64,000 nt of DNA from Acidobacteriota bacterium. GTDB taxonomy: Bacteria > Acidobacteriota > Blastocatellia > Pyrinomonadales > Pyrinomonadaceae. The position numbers were made by a program, and so were the translations under genes. A model generated the notes under the pieces. The model made no database searches. It was not told the origin of the DNA and saw only the letters and a list, made by a program, of their open reading frames with translations. Positions within the stretch are counted from its first letter, which is position 1, and each line of letters opens with the position of its first letter. Shown here in pieces: positions 53,948-62,807 of the stretch. Location of the stretch: NCBI GenBank assembly GCA_020199835.1, contig JAIVJV010000004.1, positions 62,001 through 126,000 of the forward strand. The letters are read 5' to 3'.

Positions 53948-54023
53948 TAAAGACTTCTAACGCTAATTCCTTGCGGTATTGTCATGTTAATTTTCCGAAA
54001 AAGCGCGAGCGAGTGACAGACGC

Positions 54024-55358
54024 TCACTTCGCCGGCAGCCGATTAGTAATGAAATCCGAAACCCGGCCTGCCGCGGGTGGGTCCATGTTTGCCAACACCG
54101 CGATCACGTAGCCCGGACCCGGGCAGATTTTTAGGTCGCCGTTCATCCCGGGAGCGCCGCCGCCGTGACCGAAACATCGCGTGCCGTTAACGGTCGCATC
54201 CTGGAAACCAAAAGCGTACTTACCGCCGCCCGGTGTATCGGTCTTCCCCGTCGTCAGCATTTCCGTGTATTGCGCGTTGAGCACTTTGTGTGTTTGCAGT
54301 GCGGTCGCAAATCTAAACAGATCTTCAACCGTTGAATAGCCTCCGCCCGCCGAGGTTCCGCGGTAAGGCAGAGTTTCAGTGTTGGGCTTTAACGGCGGGC
54401 CAGTGAATCGCGTGTAACCGACGCTTCGCTCAGCCACCGTTTGCTCTTCAGGTTCGGAAGCAGTGGCGGTCATACCCGGCGCGAAATCGAGTGCGCGATT
54501 ACCGTAGAGCTTCACATAATCCTGCAAAGTCTTTAATTCAAGACGCTTCTTGTCGAACTCAGGGCCAAAGATGTCGCCGGTGCCGCCGGTGTGCATCAGC
54601 AACTGTTCCACAGTCACCTTTGAGGCGACATCTTTGTTCGGATAATCGGTCAGGTAATTGCCGAATGGAGCTTTCAGATCGAGTTTGCCGCTTTGCACGA
54701 GTTGAAGTGTGGCAACCGCGGTGAACATCTTGTTCATTGATCCGAGTCGAAAACGCGTCTTCAAAGTGTTGGGAGTTTTCTTTTCGCGATCAGCTAGACC
54801 ATACGCCTGAGCAAAGGCTGTCTTGCCATTTTTCCCGACCAATACCGCACCGGAAAAACGATCCGCGGCCGCCATCTCATCCATCTTTTTTCGGGTTGCG
54901 GTGATCAGTTCGCTCTCGCTGAGGTGAGGAATGGCAAATTCCGCCGGACGCGCGGTGCCTTGCAACGCGAGTCTCGTAATCTGGTGTTGCTCACTCGAGT
55001 CGATCTCAATCGTCAAACGAGCAAATTGATCCGACGCGCGTTCCTGGAGCAGCGCTACAATCTTTGTGGGCGCCGACTCCTCGATTTTCTTGACGTCAAA
55101 GCCGCCCGTCATTTCGCGCAGGCCCATTTCGCGATCGGCACGATCGAGGCGACTGGGCGCATTTTTGCGCAGGAACTCCTTGTGTTTTTCGGCGTCACCG
55201 GCATTGAAGACTTCCAACCAGGCTTTGGCTTGATTGCCGGCCGGTGTATCGGGAAACTGTGTTTGCGCCAGACAGGCTGGAGCGATGAATAGTAGAAGTG
55301 CGACGGCTATGAGATTGTTGCGCAGCGTGCGAAACGCGTAGGCGAATTTGTTTAGCAT
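54024..55358 (-). CDS. Beta-lactamase-fold serine hydrolase lacking its YxN region
   Basis: 444 residues. Signal peptide (about 14-31) and a 120-residue N-terminal domain, then the hydrolase fold with Ser207-x-x-Lys210 (GSMNK), LLMHTGGTGDI, and a late HGGGAPGMNGD (HxG, KTG-like). In relatives FAPG is followed by about 45 residues with YSNxGF...GxxIE before a GMTxTASEPE segment; here FAPG joins MTATASEPE directly at about 54473. So the catalytic Tyr region is deleted in frame. Probably inactive as a hydrolase, though it may still bind. Confidence 0.8.
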   Translation of the reverse strand: MLNKFAYAFRTLRNNLIAVALLLFIAPACLAQTQFPDTPAGNQAKAWLEVFNAGDAEKHKEFLRKNAPSRLDRADREMGLREMTGGFDVKKIEESAPTKIVALLQERASDQFARLTIEIDSSEQHQITRLALQGTARPAEFAIPHLSESELITATRKKMDEMAAADRFSGAVLVGKNGKTAFAQAYGLADREKKTPNTLKTRFRLGSMNKMFTAVATLQLVQSGKLDLKAPFGNYLTDYPNKDVASKVTVEQLLMHTGGTGDIFGPEFDKKRLELKTLQDYVKLYGNRALDFAPGMTATASEPEEQTVAERSVGYTRFTGPPLKPNTETLPYRGTSAGGGYSTVEDLFRFATALQTHKVLNAQYTEMLTTGKTDTPGGGKYAFGFQDATVNGTRCFGHGGGAPGMNGDLKICPGPGYVIAVLANMDPPAAGRVSDFITNRLPAK

Positions 55359-55500
55359 GGCGGCAGTTTAGAGGCTAAGAGGATTTCAGCCAAGCAGCCC
55401 AGTTTTTTGCGAACCTTTCCAGTTTTCCTGCATCTGAGCAACTCGGGTTCCAATTACGAGTTTGTGTCGGTAGTGTGTTCGCGAACGGGAGGGAAGCAGG

Positions 55501-56793
55501 ATGTCAAATGTGAACAACGTTCCGGGTATTCTCGATGTCATCAAGAGCATCACGGCTAACGGTGAAAGCGGACGTCTGGAGATCAGTTCTCCCGGAACTC
55601 ACGGTTCTGGAACACACGGCGTGCTTCTTTTCACGGAAGGCAAACTCGTTGATGCACGACTCGAATCGCTCAGCGGTTTTCAGGCCGTGAATGCGGCGGT
55701 TTCGCTGCGGGATGTGGAGTTCAGCTTTGATCATGTCGTGCCCGCGCCGCATGCGGTTGCAATCACGCCGAGTGAGCGCGTTGTGTTGAAGCGGTTCTTT
55801 GGGATCGAAGCCGCGCAGATCGAAGAACCGATGGATCTTGTTGAACCGAATCCCGGCTGGAACGAGACGCCGGAGCAGGTAGTTCCACTCACCGAGGTGG
55901 AGGAGCTGCCGCAAACGGATCTCGAGGAGACGCCGACGGTCGAAGTTGCGGCGATTCGTTCGGTTCCGGTTGTTGAAGGTCGACAGTTTGCCGAAGCTGA
56001 ACAAGTAGGGACTGCTCGAACGTCGGGCAGTGCTCGATGGTTTGCATTCCTCTTGCGCCCTCAAGTCGCTCTCGGTTTGGTGTTATTGCTCGCGTTGGTC
56101 GTAGGCGCGATGTCCTTGCGAGCGAGATTCCAGACGCGGCAGGAAGCAGCGGCAGTGGCAAGTGTTGTAGCGTCGGAATCGAAACCAGTCGCTGAGGACT
56201 CGAGCGTCGTCACGTCGGAGTCGAGGCCCGTTGCGTCGAACTCCGGCTCAGTTGCTGGTGCTCCGGCGGAAGTCAAGCCAATACCGCGTGAGTCTCCGTC
56301 GGTTACTCTTTCTCAACGGCCGTCAGCTACTGTTTCTCAACAGCAGAACGCGCGTGTGAGAGATGATGCCGTTTCGCAGCCGCTCAGCGCCGAGCAAAGC
56401 GACACATCCGACGACCGGGATGCGGAGGTGCATGACCTGAATGGTGAATGGCGCCTCATCAACGTCGTCGAGAAAACGAATTACAAATCCTTTCACAATA
56501 TGCAGCTTGGCTTCCGCCTGAAGATCAACCAGAAAGGAAAAGAGTTCACTGCGACAGGTGAGAAGTTTTCCGAGAACGGACAAACGCTGCCCGCCGACAG
56601 CCGAACTCCGATTACTCTGACCGGTTCAATTGAGGGCGACAAGGTTATAGCCACGTTCGTCGAAGACGGGGTCCGGCGCAGGACTAATGGACGCTTTGAG
56701 TGGACACTTCAAGGCGGCGACAAGCTGACGGGGACATTCGTCTCAACCGCGGGAAACAATCGTGGCAGATCTGCGGTGACGAAGGAACAGTAA
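55501..56793 (+). CDS. PATAN (DUF4388) protein with one membrane helix
   Basis: 430 residues. An N-terminal PATAN/DUF4388 domain (ILDVIKSITANGESGRLEIS to about 100), one transmembrane helix (about 190-210, GLVLLLALVVGAM), a Ser/Val-rich linker of repeated VASESKPVA-like units, and a C-terminal beta domain (DLNGEWRLINVV) outside. PATAN domains mediate signalling complexes, often with receivers. A GGAGGGAAG site precedes the ATG. Confidence 0.75.
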   Translation: MSNVNNVPGILDVIKSITANGESGRLEISSPGTHGSGTHGVLLFTEGKLVDARLESLSGFQAVNAAVSLRDVEFSFDHVVPAPHAVAITPSERVVLKRFFGIEAAQIEEPMDLVEPNPGWNETPEQVVPLTEVEELPQTDLEETPTVEVAAIRSVPVVEGRQFAEAEQVGTARTSGSARWFAFLLRPQVALGLVLLLALVVGAMSLRARFQTRQEAAAVASVVASESKPVAEDSSVVTSESRPVASNSGSVAGAPAEVKPIPRESPSVTLSQRPSATVSQQQNARVRDDAVSQPLSAEQSDTSDDRDAEVHDLNGEWRLINVVEKTNYKSFHNMQLGFRLKINQKGKEFTATGEKFSENGQTLPADSRTPITLTGSIEGDKVIATFVEDGVRRRTNGRFEWTLQGGDKLTGTFVSTAGNNRGRSAVTKEQ

Positions 56794-56878
56794 ATCTCCT
56801 TCTTGAACCATCACGAGTTGTGATCGGTCGCACGGCTCGTTCTCAGCGATACTCGAGATTCGACTCACACTATTTGAG

Positions 56879-57954
56879 TCACTGCTGAACGGGCAAGCGA
56901 AACTCATACTCGCGCGGTTCATCGTCTTTACCGACCACGATCACTGTTGCGCCACCGAGATCATTCACACCGGGATAAAACAATCGGGGCAGCGAGCGCG
57001 CGAGGTCCGACCGGTGTGACACCCCCTGTTCTGTGCGATTGACGATCAACAGATAACGACCTGCCGCCAGTTGAGTGAACCGATAGCGTCCTTGCTTGTC
57101 AGTCGTGGCCGTGATCCACTTGCCTTCGGAGAGAATTTGTTCGACGGGCACGTCCGCAGGAACTAGCGAGATGGGCACAGAGTTGAGTGGCCTGCCATTT
57201 ACATCTACAACTCGTCCACCAATCTCCCCTTTGCTCAATGCGGCAATATCGAGTGGCACACACTCGCGCCCACGCACCTGAACCGTCAGTTCCTTGTAAT
57301 GAAAACCCGCAGGAATCTCTGCGCGAACGTGATAAGTGCCCGCTAACAGCGTTTGAATTCATAGCGGCCCTCGTTGTCCGTGACCACTTCCCGACGTTCG
57401 TTGTTTCCCTCCAACGTGACGGTTACTTTCCGTAGTGGTTCAACGGCAAAACGATTTTCCTTGAGCTTGTGAGCTTGCTGCACGACCTTACCGAATAGTC
57501 TCGACCCAGGTTCTGCCGAAGCCAATCCACGTATGTACGCCAGATCCTCCGCCGCTTCAGAAAGTGGTCGTGTTCTGGTGTTGCCGGCCCGAACGTCAAG
57601 CTCGTTGTTGTTGGAATTGCGGTGCGCGTAGACGAGGTAGCGCTCGCCCTCTTTGAACCGATAACCGCAATAATCTAAATTGAGGACGATTCCAGTCCCT
57701 TCAACGCCTTTGAAGGCCTCTTCGACAGTGAAGTAAACGGTTGAGCTCACGTATGGTCCAAACGCAAGCTCCGTGTTGTTGGACGTAATCACAACTCGGT
57801 TCGCCGTAGCGATGAATACAGCCTGTGTTTGCCAGTACTCCCAACATGGCGGACCCTGGCCGCTCATAGGGCAGCTACCGAGCGCGTCAGTTGCGAGACT
57901 GACGAACGCGATTAGCACACAGAAGCGCAGAACGCACTTATGTTGGAATTTCAT
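56879..57954 (-). pseudogene. Secreted carboxypeptidase-regulatory-like protein, frameshifted
   Basis: Signal peptide then a CSCP-type N-terminal region (GSCPMSGQGPPCWEY) and a first CnaB/regulatory-like repeat. At about 57345-57352 a base is missing: the frame ends FKRC, while the next frame continues LLAGTYHVRAEIPAG into a second domain (GRVVDVNGRPLNSVPI ... YRFTQLAAGRYLLIV) that stops at 56879. One lesion, so an error in the data is possible. If real it is a pseudogene. ATG 57954 is preferred over 57975. Confidence 0.7.
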
Positions 57955-58012
57955 GATTGCCCCCCTGTCTAACAAAGCCCCTCACGTCGGGCATCACGCG
58001 TAGCGGTGAGTC

Positions 58013-58312
58013 TTACGGCAGTTTTGCGGCCAGGACGTCAACCTTCTCGATCATCGGTGGCTCCGCGAGTAGATCAGACGCTTTCGCCATGAGTGCCGCG
58101 GCGACTCGGCCGGTGAGATGCGCCTGACGGCCTGAGTTGTCGGGGAACGCGTCGAAGATACCAAACGTCGATTGGCCCATGCGGACGGCAAACCACGCTG
58201 TCGTGTCGGGTTCTTCCTGGACTATCGCCAGCCCACTTTTAAGAAAACTCTCAACCTCTGCTTCTTTGCCGGGTTTCGCTTCGAGTCGAACAAGCAACGC
58301 TACTGTGACCAT
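58013..58312 (-). CDS. Antibiotic biosynthesis monooxygenase (ABM) domain protein
   Basis: 99 residues, one ABM ferredoxin-like fold (VALLVRLEAKPGKEAEVESF, then FGIFDAFPDNSGRQAHL). Such small proteins are often quinol or aldehyde monooxygenases or simply dimeric binders. A GGAGAA ribosome site precedes the ATG. Confidence 0.85.
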   Translation of the reverse strand: MVTVALLVRLEAKPGKEAEVESFLKSGLAIVQEEPDTTAWFAVRMGQSTFGIFDAFPDNSGRQAHLTGRVAAALMAKASDLLAEPPMIEKVDVLAAKLP

Positions 58313-58472
58313 GATGGTTCTCCTTTATTCTTGGCACACCTAAAAACTGACAACTCAGTTTACGCCCGCGGCTCCGTGGAACCAAAAAGCGCGGCGCGCG
58401 TGGCTATAATCAATCTACGCTCCCCAAAAATCAACGTACTTTCCAATCAAACTCGAAAAGAGGAGATCGGTA

Positions 58473-58724
58473 ATGAACAGATTGCTCGTGTGCTTGATCG
58501 TTAGCGCGTTGTTGTGTTTGGTCGGGTGGACCGCTCGTGCAGAATTGACGAGACCCAGTCCGGCCCCGCAAACATGGGACTATGAGGTTTTCGAGGATTA
58601 TGCATCCCTCCTGACCGGCACGAAACTCAATAAGCGCGGTGCTCAAGGTTGGGAGTTAGTTTCCGTTGTCTGCCCTAGAGGAACCGAAATCCCATGCCTC
58701 TATTACATGAAGCGTGCCCGTTAA
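58473..58724 (+). CDS. Small secreted DUF4177-like protein
   Basis: 83 residues. A signal peptide (about 1-23, ending ARA) and then the DUF4177-type core LNKRGAQGWELVSVV with two cysteines near the end (CPRG, PCLYY). AAGAGGAGA precedes the ATG. Function unknown. Confidence 0.7.
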   Translation: MNRLLVCLIVSALLCLVGWTARAELTRPSPAPQTWDYEVFEDYASLLTGTKLNKRGAQGWELVSVVCPRGTEIPCLYYMKRAR

Positions 58725-58736
58725 CGCCGACGGTCG

Positions 58737-60026
58737 TCAGCCGGTTTGTAAAAGCAACACGCCGGCGCCGCTGCTGAAGATGCCGGCGACGCAGCCGGTC
58801 ATCAGCGTCGCCAACGTCGCTGCCAGGAGTGCGCGTGGGCCGAGGCTCGCGAGGTCGTCGCGACGCGAAGGAGCAAGGGCGGTAGTCCCGCCGACGAAGA
58901 TCGCCATCGCTGCAACGTGCGCGAAGCCGCAAAGTGCATAACTGAGGATCACAACCGTGCGAGGATCTGTAATTTGCCCGCCGGAGATTAGTTGCGCGAG
59001 ATGGTTGTAAGAGAAGACCTCGGTGAGTATCACTCGCTCGCCTAACAATTGCGCCGCAATCGGAACGTCGGCCGTTTGAATCCCGAGTAGAAACGCAAAC
59101 GGATAGAACACCCACCCCAACACTCGCACAATCGAAAGCGGCTCGCTCATCCCGAACCACGAACTCGCAACTCCAAGCAGCTTATCGATCAGCGCCACGA
59201 TCCCCAGGATCGCGATGATCAGAGCACAGATCCCTGCCGCCAACCGAAGCCCATCCATCGCTCCCTGAATAATCGCGCCAATCGAACTCTTCGATCGGCT
59301 CGACTCGTCTTCCGCCGGCACCGCTGCCAACGTTTCCGGCGTTTCAGTCTCGGGAATGAGCAGCTTCGACACCACCACACAAGCCGGAATCGCGAGTATC
59401 GACGCTGAGATCAAATGGCCAGCAATTTGCGGAAAGACGCCGGTCAGAAACGCGACATACACTCCGAGCACACTCGACGCCACGGTGGCCATCCCGGTCG
59501 TCAAAATCAGTAACAACTCCGAGCGCGTCATCCGCTCCAGATAAGGCCGAACCACGAGCGCCGATTCAATCCCGACAAAAATATTCGCGGCACTCGACAA
59601 CGACTCGGCGCCACTGATCTTCATCGTGCGATGAAACAGCCGCGCGAAGAGCCGCACGAACACTTGTAACACGCGCAAGTGGTAGAGCAGCGCCGTAAAC
59701 GCCGCAAAGAAGATCACCACCGGCAGCACCTGAAACACGAGGATGAAACCAACCGAACCTGTTTCTCCCGGACTCGCTGCGAGTGGACCAAACAAAAACA
59801 TCGAACCACTCTTCGACGCGTTAAGCAACGCTGCCACCGCATCGTTCAACGCCAGCAGCACGCGTTGCGAAACAGGCAAGCGAAAAATGATCAGACCAAT
59901 GAGCAGTTGCAGCCCGACGCCCCAGGCGATTGTTTTCCACGCAATCCGCCGCCGGTTACTCGAAAGCAACCAGGCCACACCCGCAAAGAACACGAAGCCC
60001 GCGAGCGACACCGCGTGTTGGGTCAT
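58737..60026 (-). CDS. Concentrative nucleoside transporter (CNT/NupC)
   Basis: 429 residues, about ten helices. It has the CNT core ([20 protein letters not shown]), the [18 protein letters not shown] loop and the C-terminal AGGQ-like [20 protein letters not shown] half. It takes up nucleosides with a proton or sodium. The gene starts 8 bases after the sigma-factor remnant, whose deletion may have changed its promoter. Confidence 0.9.
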   Translation of the reverse strand: MTQHAVSLAGFVFFAGVAWLLSSNRRRIAWKTIAWGVGLQLLIGLIIFRLPVSQRVLLALNDAVAALLNASKSGSMFLFGPLAASPGETGSVGFILVFQVLPVVIFFAAFTALLYHLRVLQVFVRLFARLFHRTMKISGAESLSSAANIFVGIESALVVRPYLERMTRSELLLILTTGMATVASSVLGVYVAFLTGVFPQIAGHLISASILAIPACVVVSKLLIPETETPETLAAVPAEDESSRSKSSIGAIIQGAMDGLRLAAGICALIIAILGIVALIDKLLGVASSWFGMSEPLSIVRVLGWVFYPFAFLLGIQTADVPIAAQLLGERVILTEVFSYNHLAQLISGGQITDPRTVVILSYALCGFAHVAAMAIFVGGTTALAPSRRDDLASLGPRALLAATLATLMTGCVAGIFSSGAGVLLLQTG

Positions 60027-60033
60027 TTATTTT

Positions 60034-60205
60034 TCACTCCAGGTCCAGCGACCAGATCGTCGGCCGCTCACGGCTCAGGTAACGTTTGGCGAGGCGATAG
60101 AGTTCAGCATGGGACCAGCGGCGCAAGCTTTTCGAGAGCTTTCTCTTCGCCATCGCTCCAGGCGGTTAAAAGTTGCGTCAGCTCGTAAGCGCCGGGTTCG
60201 CCCAT
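60034..60205 (-). pseudogene. ECF sigma factor remnant
   Basis: The frame from ATG 60205 reads GAYELTQLLTAWSDGEEKAL, matching the ECF N-terminus seen at 1566, and ends in a stop after LVPC. One frame over it continues AELYRLAKRYLSRERP and then stops at 60034. Only region 2 survives. A frameshift (about 60113) and a deletion of region 4 make it a remnant. It lies directly upstream of the CNT transporter gene. Confidence 0.65.
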
Positions 60206-60227
60206 CAGGGCGCTGAATCTATCACAT

Positions 60228-60287
60228 AAAAAAGCGGTCTGGAACTTTCGGTCCAGGCCGGTCTAAAAAATCTCGATCGGATTTTTT
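60228..60287 (-). terminator. Terminator with a second A/T hairpin
   Basis: On the minus strand an eight-pair stem (60236-60243 with 60252-60259, one mismatch) is followed by GCTTTTTTT, a standard intrinsic terminator. A further perfect stem AAAAAATC (60265-60272 with 60280-60287) precedes it. Together they end transcription arriving from the degenerate gene to the right. Confidence 0.7.
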
Positions 60288-60294
60288 AATGCAT

Positions 60295-60890
60295 GAACAC
60301 TCCTTCGAACCAGACGTGCGCCGCGCATTTTGTCCGTTACAGGGAGTAACGTTGTTGGCGAAGTGAAGTCGCGCCTGGCCCGTTTCGCCGGCGCGTGCGC
60401 CCGTGCCGCCGATCACACGACCCATCACCGCGTGCGAGTTAGTGGCGACACAGTTTGCCGGATTGACGCCGTCACGTTGAAGGCTCCACCTTCAGTATCA
60501 ATGCCGAACCAGAGAAGGTCAGTTCGATGTTTTCCGGAGATGCGCCGCAGCGAGGGACGTTTGGAGCGGCATTCGTGAGACTGAAGCTTGACGCGAAACC
60601 CCACCGCTTGCACATTTTTCGACACGCAAGTAGCGGGGTCGAGCACCGGTGTGAACGGGTCTGTTTCAATACTGACTGCTCCGCCGCTGTGGTCAGTATC
60701 AGTCGACTTCAGGTCAACGATGCGACCTGTCGTCGTACTGGTGCAGGCCGATGCGGGGCTGTCGAAGATTCCTCCGCCGGTATCGATTCCGGATCCGGTG
60801 AACGTCATTTCTATGTTTTCGGGAACGATCCGCGGCGAGCCGGATTCGGTCCCGCACCTGTTGGTGTCAATTGTGACGCGCCTTTCTAAT
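60295..60890 (-). pseudogene. Degenerate repeat-containing extracellular protein
   Basis: On the minus strand two imperfect repeats read PENIEMTFTGSGIDTGGG and PENIELTFSG-x-GIDTEGG, each followed by Cys-containing stretches (SPASACTST, NPANCVATN). The second is reached only by crossing frames, at about 60590 and again at about 60490, and the piece ends in NNVTPCNGQNARR before the terminator. No start codon or signal peptide remains. Family not recognised; the composition suggests an exported adhesin-like or surface protein. Confidence 0.45.
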
Positions 60891-61130
60891 GAGCATTAAC
60901 GCGGTCGTCGATGGTTGAGGCGGCTTGTGAGCTGGGTCCGTATCACCGCGGGAGGATTTATTTTTTGAGCGCTTCACCCAAATTGCGGAAACAACCGTCC
61001 GTCCTTGGGAAGTTTCGGCGTGAGACATGCAAAGTGGGTAGTCTATTACCGTCAGTGTAGGACATCATGCACGGTTTACTACCATGCCCGTCATGTGCTA
61101 CTTTCTCAGCATGTTGGAGGGCTGGGCGCG
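60891..61130. other. Upstream region of the toxin-antitoxin pair
   Basis: 240 bases with no supported gene. GTAGT and ACTAC words around 61035 and 61078 form an imperfect inverted pair that might be the antitoxin operator; I cannot support it further. A GGAGG lies 12 bases before the antitoxin ATG. Confidence 0.3.
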
Positions 61131-61361
61131 ATGGAAACTACGGCAACGGCGAAGGGGCAAATTGTGATTCCTTCATCTATACGGCGGAAATTCGACATCA
61201 AGGAAGGCACGCGGATCCAGATTGAAGTGGACGAAGATGCGCACGAGATCATCCTGAAGCCAATCACGCGGCAGTTCATTCAAAGCCTCCGCGGTAAATA
61301 CAAAGGCAGCGGCTTGGTGAATGAGTTGATGGCTGAGAAAAACCGGGAACGCGATCTCTAG
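61131..61361 (+). CDS. AbrB/MazE-type antitoxin
   Basis: 76 residues from ATG 61131. The swapped-hairpin fold TAKGQIVIPSSIRRKFDIKE is the SpoVT-AbrB DNA-binding domain; the tail (SLRGKYKGSGLVNELMAE) would bind and block the toxin. Followed 20 bases later by the PIN toxin. The protein normally represses its own operon. Confidence 0.88.
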   Translation: METTATAKGQIVIPSSIRRKFDIKEGTRIQIEVDEDAHEIILKPITRQFIQSLRGKYKGSGLVNELMAEKNRERDL

Positions 61362-61381
61362 TCTTCGTATTACGACACCTG

Positions 61382-61801
61382 ATGCCTCACAAACCTAAAG
61401 CATACGTCCTCGACTCGTGGGCAATTCTGAGTTATTTCGATGATGAACCGGCCGCCGAAAGGGTTGAGACAAATCTTACTCACGCTCATGAACACGGAAT
61501 TCCGATGTTCATGAGCGTCATCAATGTGGCTGAAGTCTGGTACATCGTTGCGCGCCGAAGATCGCAGTCAGACGCCAACACAGCAATTCGGTCGCTGAGG
61601 CAACTCGGAATTGACTTTGTCGAGGCGCATTGGGAACTCGCGCAGGAAGCCGCTCGCTTCAAAGTGAAAAACCGAATGTCGCTCGCGGACTGCTTTGCCG
61701 CCGCCTTGGCCAAGCACAAAACCGCCATGTTGCTCACGGGCGATCCGGAGTTCAAGCAAGTAGAACGTGAGATAACAATCCAGTGGCTCAATAATAAATA
61801 A
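61382..61801 (+). CDS. PIN-domain (VapC-like) ribonuclease toxin
   Basis: 139 residues. The acidic site is complete: Asp in YVLDSWAIL, Glu in NVAEVWYIV, Asp in SLADCFAAA and Asp in LLTGDPEF. VapC-type toxins cut tRNA or rRNA when free of antitoxin. Partner of the AbrB-type gene upstream. Confidence 0.9.
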   Translation: MPHKPKAYVLDSWAILSYFDDEPAAERVETNLTHAHEHGIPMFMSVINVAEVWYIVARRRSQSDANTAIRSLRQLGIDFVEAHWELAQEAARFKVKNRMSLADCFAAALAKHKTAMLLTGDPEFKQVEREITIQWLNNK

Positions 61802-61838
61802 TCTGGCAAACTCCTCCGCGGTAAAGCTAACTACAACT

Positions 61839-62807
61839 ATGTCCACGCAAGTTTCACCGGCTGCGGCGGCCGTTGCCCGTCAGCGCGTCGCGCTGCGCTG
61901 CTTGGGGCTGGTAAAGAGATTCACTGATGTTACGGCGGTTAATGGTGTCGACCTCCAAGTCTACGCCGGCGAGTGCTTTGGTCTGCTTGGTCCAAACGGC
62001 GCCGGAAAAACGACTACAGTCGAGATCCTCGAAGGGCTCACGCCGTCCGATGAAGGCACGGTCGAGTTGCTGGGCCAAAACTGGAACAGCGGCCGCGACA
62101 ATCGAGCACTGCGTGAACGTATCGGCGTCCAACTCCAGGAAACACAACTCGCCGAGAAAGTGACCGTCGTCGAAACGTTGCGACTGTTTCGCAGTTTCTA
62201 CGCACGCGGCCACGACGTTGAAGAAGTCATTCGCACGGTCGCACTCGAAGAAAAACGAAACGCGCGCGTAGGCAAACTCTCCGGCGGTCAAAAACAACGA
62301 CTCGCCGTCGCATGCGCGCTCGTCAGCGATCCCGAACTCCTGTTTCTCGACGAGCCGACCACCGGACTCGATCCGCAAGCGCGTCTTTCGCTCTGGGACA
62401 TAGTGGAAAGGTTTCGCGATGGAGGCGGCACGATTCTTTTGACCACGCACTACATGGAAGAAGCGACACGTCTTTGCGATCGCGTCGCGATCATGGACCA
62501 CGGAAAAGTAATCGCGCTCGGCACCCCAGCGGAGTTGATCGAATCGCTCGGCGCGGATCAAGTCATAGAGTTTAGCGTCACGAATCCACTTACGGATGAA
62601 CCACTGACGAATCTTCCCGCGGTCACTAATCTGCACAAAAGAGGCGATGTTTACGCGCTTACTGTTTCGGAGATCGGTGTTGCGTTGCCTGGGTTGCTCG
62701 CTGAAATCAAACGACAGCAGTCGGAGCTTGTCACGCTCACAACGCACCAGGCGACGCTCGAAGACGTATTTGTCAGTTTAACTGGGAGAATGTTGCGTGA
62801 TAGCTGA
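61839..62807 (+). CDS. ABC transporter ATPase, DrrA-like
   Basis: 322 residues. Walker A GPNGAGKTT, Q loop region VQLQETQL, signature LSGGQKQRL, Walker B LLFLDEPTTGLD, and the C-terminal domain of the daunorubicin/multidrug DrrA group. It overlaps the permease gene by 11 bases, so it and that gene form one exporter. Confidence 0.93.
   Translation: MSTQVSPAAAAVARQRVALRCLGLVKRFTDVTAVNGVDLQVYAGECFGLLGPNGAGKTTTVEILEGLTPSDEGTVELLGQNWNSGRDNRALRERIGVQLQETQLAEKVTVVETLRLFRSFYARGHDVEEVIRTVALEEKRNARVGKLSGGQKQRLAVACALVSDPELLFLDEPTTGLDPQARLSLWDIVERFRDGGGTILLTTHYMEEATRLCDRVAIMDHGKVIALGTPAELIESLGADQVIEFSVTNPLTDEPLTNLPAVTNLHKRGDVYALTVSEIGVALPGLLAEIKRQQSELVTLTTHQATLEDVFVSLTGRMLRDS

Noticed and set aside
9036..60026. 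Nucleoside salvage link between the exported adenosine deaminase and the CNT transporter
   Set aside because: Biochemically sensible but the genes are more than 50 kb apart, so the sequence does not support a joint unit.
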